A DNA stretch of 6,631 nucleotides. Source: Saprospiraceae bacterium (lineage in GTDB: Bacteria > Bacteroidota > Bacteroidia > Chitinophagales > Saprospiraceae). The translations under genes were made by a program, and so were the position numbers. Below are positions 5,155 through 6,631 of the stretch, in pieces. Position 1 is the stretch's first letter. Every line of letters begins with the position of its first letter. The notes beneath the pieces were generated by a model, which worked only from the letters and a program-made list of their open reading frames with translations, had not been told where the DNA came from and did no database searches. The DNA lies in assembly GCA_015494245.1 (NCBI GenBank), contig WGBN01000262.1:1-6631 (forward strand), given 5' to 3'.

Positions 5155-5823
5155 ATGCTAACAGCCCTCGCAATCTTAACAGCCGCCGCAGCCGGAGCCG
5201 CCAGCATAGCGCTGGCCTTCAAGAACATCAAGGGTTTGCAACCCGTTGGCCGCAGGTTGGTCAGGGATTTGGCAGCTATGGAGAAGACCGTGCGGGCTCG
5301 CTATCCCGAGTTGACGCCTTTCACAGGGGAGGAGGTCAAATTATTTTCTTTCAATATCCTTGAGCACCAAAGACCACGGCACAAGAGCCCTTTTGAAACG
5401 GGCTTGCTGGGGAGTATTTTCCAGGAGGCCACCGTAGCTTATGCCCGCAAAAAGTACAAAAGTCGCAGCTATCGCGAGTTGATTTATGCCCGCACAGACC
5501 GGCATGAATTTTACTATCGCGAGAGCAAGCGCAACGGCATCGAAGTGGCCATAGATGACCAACTCATCGGCTTTTATGATGCCAAGCGCAAACGCCTGCT
5601 CAAACCCTCCAAAGAGAGTGCCTACATTGAAAGTCGCCCTTCTGCAGGAGAGTTGCTGACCCTGTTCTCCTCCACAGGGAAGGAGTTGGCCAGTGTTTAC
5701 ATGCAGCCGGAAGAGGGCAACCCGAATCCGAGAGTATTTGCATTTGTCTCCCCGCTTACAGAAAAAGAGCAGACGCTTTTAATTGCTTTTGCCATTTACT
5801 ATGTACTTTCGCGGCAGGCATAG
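5155..5823 (+). CDS. Hypothetical protein with an N-terminal membrane segment
   Basis: The 222 aa product matches no family I recognise. It opens with an Ala-rich hydrophobic stretch (LTALAILTAAAAGAASIALAF, residues 2-22) that reads as a membrane anchor or signal, followed by a basic loop (KNIKGLQPVGRRLVRD). The middle is strongly basic (ARKKYKSRSYRELIYARTDRHEFYYRESKRNG, in pieces about 97-128). A predicted beta-rich part then contains GIEVAIDDQLIGFYDAKRKR, followed by a near C-terminal hydrophobic helix (LLIAFAIYYVLSRQ). Codon use resembles that of its neighbours, so it is probably a real native gene. The ATG at 5155 follows AACCAAACTCCT with no Shine-Dalgarno. No TAnnTTTG box is visible upstream, where the repeat array ends 20-40 bases before the start. 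It is 51 bases ahead of the next gene on the same strand and may be cotranscribed with it. No function is assigned. Confidence 0.75.
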   Translation: MLTALAILTAAAAGAASIALAFKNIKGLQPVGRRLVRDLAAMEKTVRARYPELTPFTGEEVKLFSFNILEHQRPRHKSPFETGLLGSIFQEATVAYARKKYKSRSYRELIYARTDRHEFYYRESKRNGIEVAIDDQLIGFYDAKRKRLLKPSKESAYIESRPSAGELLTLFSSTGKELASVYMQPEEGNPNPRVFAFVSPLTEKEQTLLIAFAIYYVLSRQA

Positions 5824-5874
5824 TTTAATCCTGCTGCTTTTTTATAAGTGCGTTTTACATAAACCCCACCTTCC

Positions 5875-6631
5875 ATGAAAAAAATTTTTCACCTCGCTTC
5901 ATGGGCTTGCCTCTTGCTGGCCCTTGCCGGTTGCAGTCAGTCCGCAAAAAAAACGACAGATTTTGAAGAAAAGCGCTTTAGTGGTGCTGAGTGGTCTTTG
6001 CTGCAGTGGAGCGCTTTCCGGGCTTACCCCCGAGATAAGGTTCCCGTGCGCAAGTGGGAAGCAGCCGAAGAGGCTTTACGCACTTCCGTGCAAACGCGTA
6101 ACGGGGAGGCCGAGTGGGAGGGCATAGGGCCCAAAAACATCGGAGGACGCACCATCTCGCTTGCCTTTCATCCCATAGATACAAACATCATCTACATAGG
6201 TGCTGCCGGCGGCGGCCTGTGGAAAACGGAAACTGCCGGTCAGGGTGCCCAGGCCTGGGAGCGCGTGGAGACGGGCTTTCCCATACTCGGCGTACCGGCC
6301 ATCGCCATCAATCCGCAAAATCCCGATGAAATGTACATCGGCACAGGCGAAGTTTATAACTACGATGCAGCAGCGCCGGGCATCGTCAACCGCGTTACGC
6401 GGGGCACTTACGGCATCGGCATCCTGAAAACCACAGACGGAGGCCAAACCTGGACCAAATCGCTGGATTGGGCGCTTGACGAAATGACCGGCGTACAGGA
6501 TATTGCCATCAACCCAATCAATCCCTCCACGGTTTTTGCCGCTACCACCGAAGGCTTGTATCGCAGCGAGGATGCCGGCGAAAACTGGGAAAAAATATTC
6601 CCCCTTGAAATGGCCGTGGACATTGAGATAG
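5875..6631 (+). CDS. Asp-box (BNR/sortilin-like) beta-propeller lipoprotein, 5' part, cut by window end
   Basis: The reading frame is open from ATG 5875 to the last base (252 complete codons) with no stop. It begins MKKIFHLASWACLLLALAGC, a clear lipoprotein signal with lipobox LAGC and Cys20. A linker follows, then WEGIGPKNIGGRTIS (81-95), the signature opening of large Bacteroidota VPS10/BNR-type exported propellers. Asp-box-like repeats appear at GLWKTETAGQGAQAW (114-128), ILKTTDGGQTW (183-193) and LYRSEDAGENW (228-238), each after a strand of the AINP.NP or AFHP.D type. Full-length relatives commonly run to 700-1100 aa, so most of the protein lies downstream. Such proteins are surface-exposed and often called glycosyl hydrolase/sialidase-like, but Asp-boxes alone do not show enzyme activity. 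The first two repeats are imperfect. Upstream spacing from the previous gene is 51 bases, with no terminator and no clear TAnnTTTG box. Confidence 0.88.
   Translation, partial: MKKIFHLASWACLLLALAGCSQSAKKTTDFEEKRFSGAEWSLLQWSAFRAYPRDKVPVRKWEAAEEALRTSVQTRNGEAEWEGIGPKNIGGRTISLAFHPIDTNIIYIGAAGGGLWKTETAGQGAQAWERVETGFPILGVPAIAINPQNPDEMYIGTGEVYNYDAAAPGIVNRVTRGTYGIGILKTTDGGQTWTKSLDWALDEMTGVQDIAINPINPSTVFAATTEGLYRSEDAGENWEKIFPLEMAVDIEI

Noticed and set aside
5978..6184. Minus- and plus-strand short frames overlapping the start of the Asp-box lipoprotein
   Set aside because: They lie within a frame that has a signal peptide, lipobox and Asp-box repeats and stays open to the window end; they are shadows of it.

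Overview
The window looks like a chromosomal core segment of a Bacteroidota bacterium, most likely a Saprospiria/Cytophagia-type lineage (lineage is inference). Three things point there. The gene order is rpsO-pnp-rpoD. The primary sigma factor is a short (289 aa) form without region 1.1. Promoters carry TAnnTTTG -7 boxes, and the genes lack Shine-Dalgarno sequences, starting instead after A- or C-rich leaders. The two lipoproteins with Cys20 lipoboxes fit the same picture.

Layout: 1-142 is the right-hand part of a palindromic repeat array cut by the window edge. A TAnnTTTG promoter at 157-164 follows at once and serves rpsO (214-489, ribosomal protein S15). A strong intrinsic terminator/attenuator (498-538) separates rpsO from pnp (554-2758, polynucleotide phosphorylase), which ends at a second strong terminator (2788-2820). 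A TAnnTTTG box (2883-2890) precedes rpoD (2929-3798), and an SH3b lipoprotein gene (3802-4893) follows rpoD after only 3 bases. A second, complete copy of the palindromic array lies at 4909-5134. It is followed by an unrecognised membrane-anchored protein gene (5155-5823) and the 5' part of a large Asp-box/BNR beta-propeller lipoprotein gene (5875 to the window end, reading frame still open).

The genes themselves are mostly core translation, RNA turnover and transcription functions. The unusual content is the repeat element. A central perfect 30-31 bp inverted repeat has identical arms in both copies, and a variable 19-21 nt loop that appears inverted between the copies. It is flanked by strings of small perfect hairpins, each 5-6 bp of stem. 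Their stem sequences all differ but stay fully self-complementary, and they are joined by the fixed word AATGTG on the left and CACATT on the right. Read in a common orientation, most of the tips are GNA-type loops, many inside the very stable DNA mini-hairpin GCGAAGC. I do not recognise this as a named repeat family. It is the best candidate here for something undescribed.
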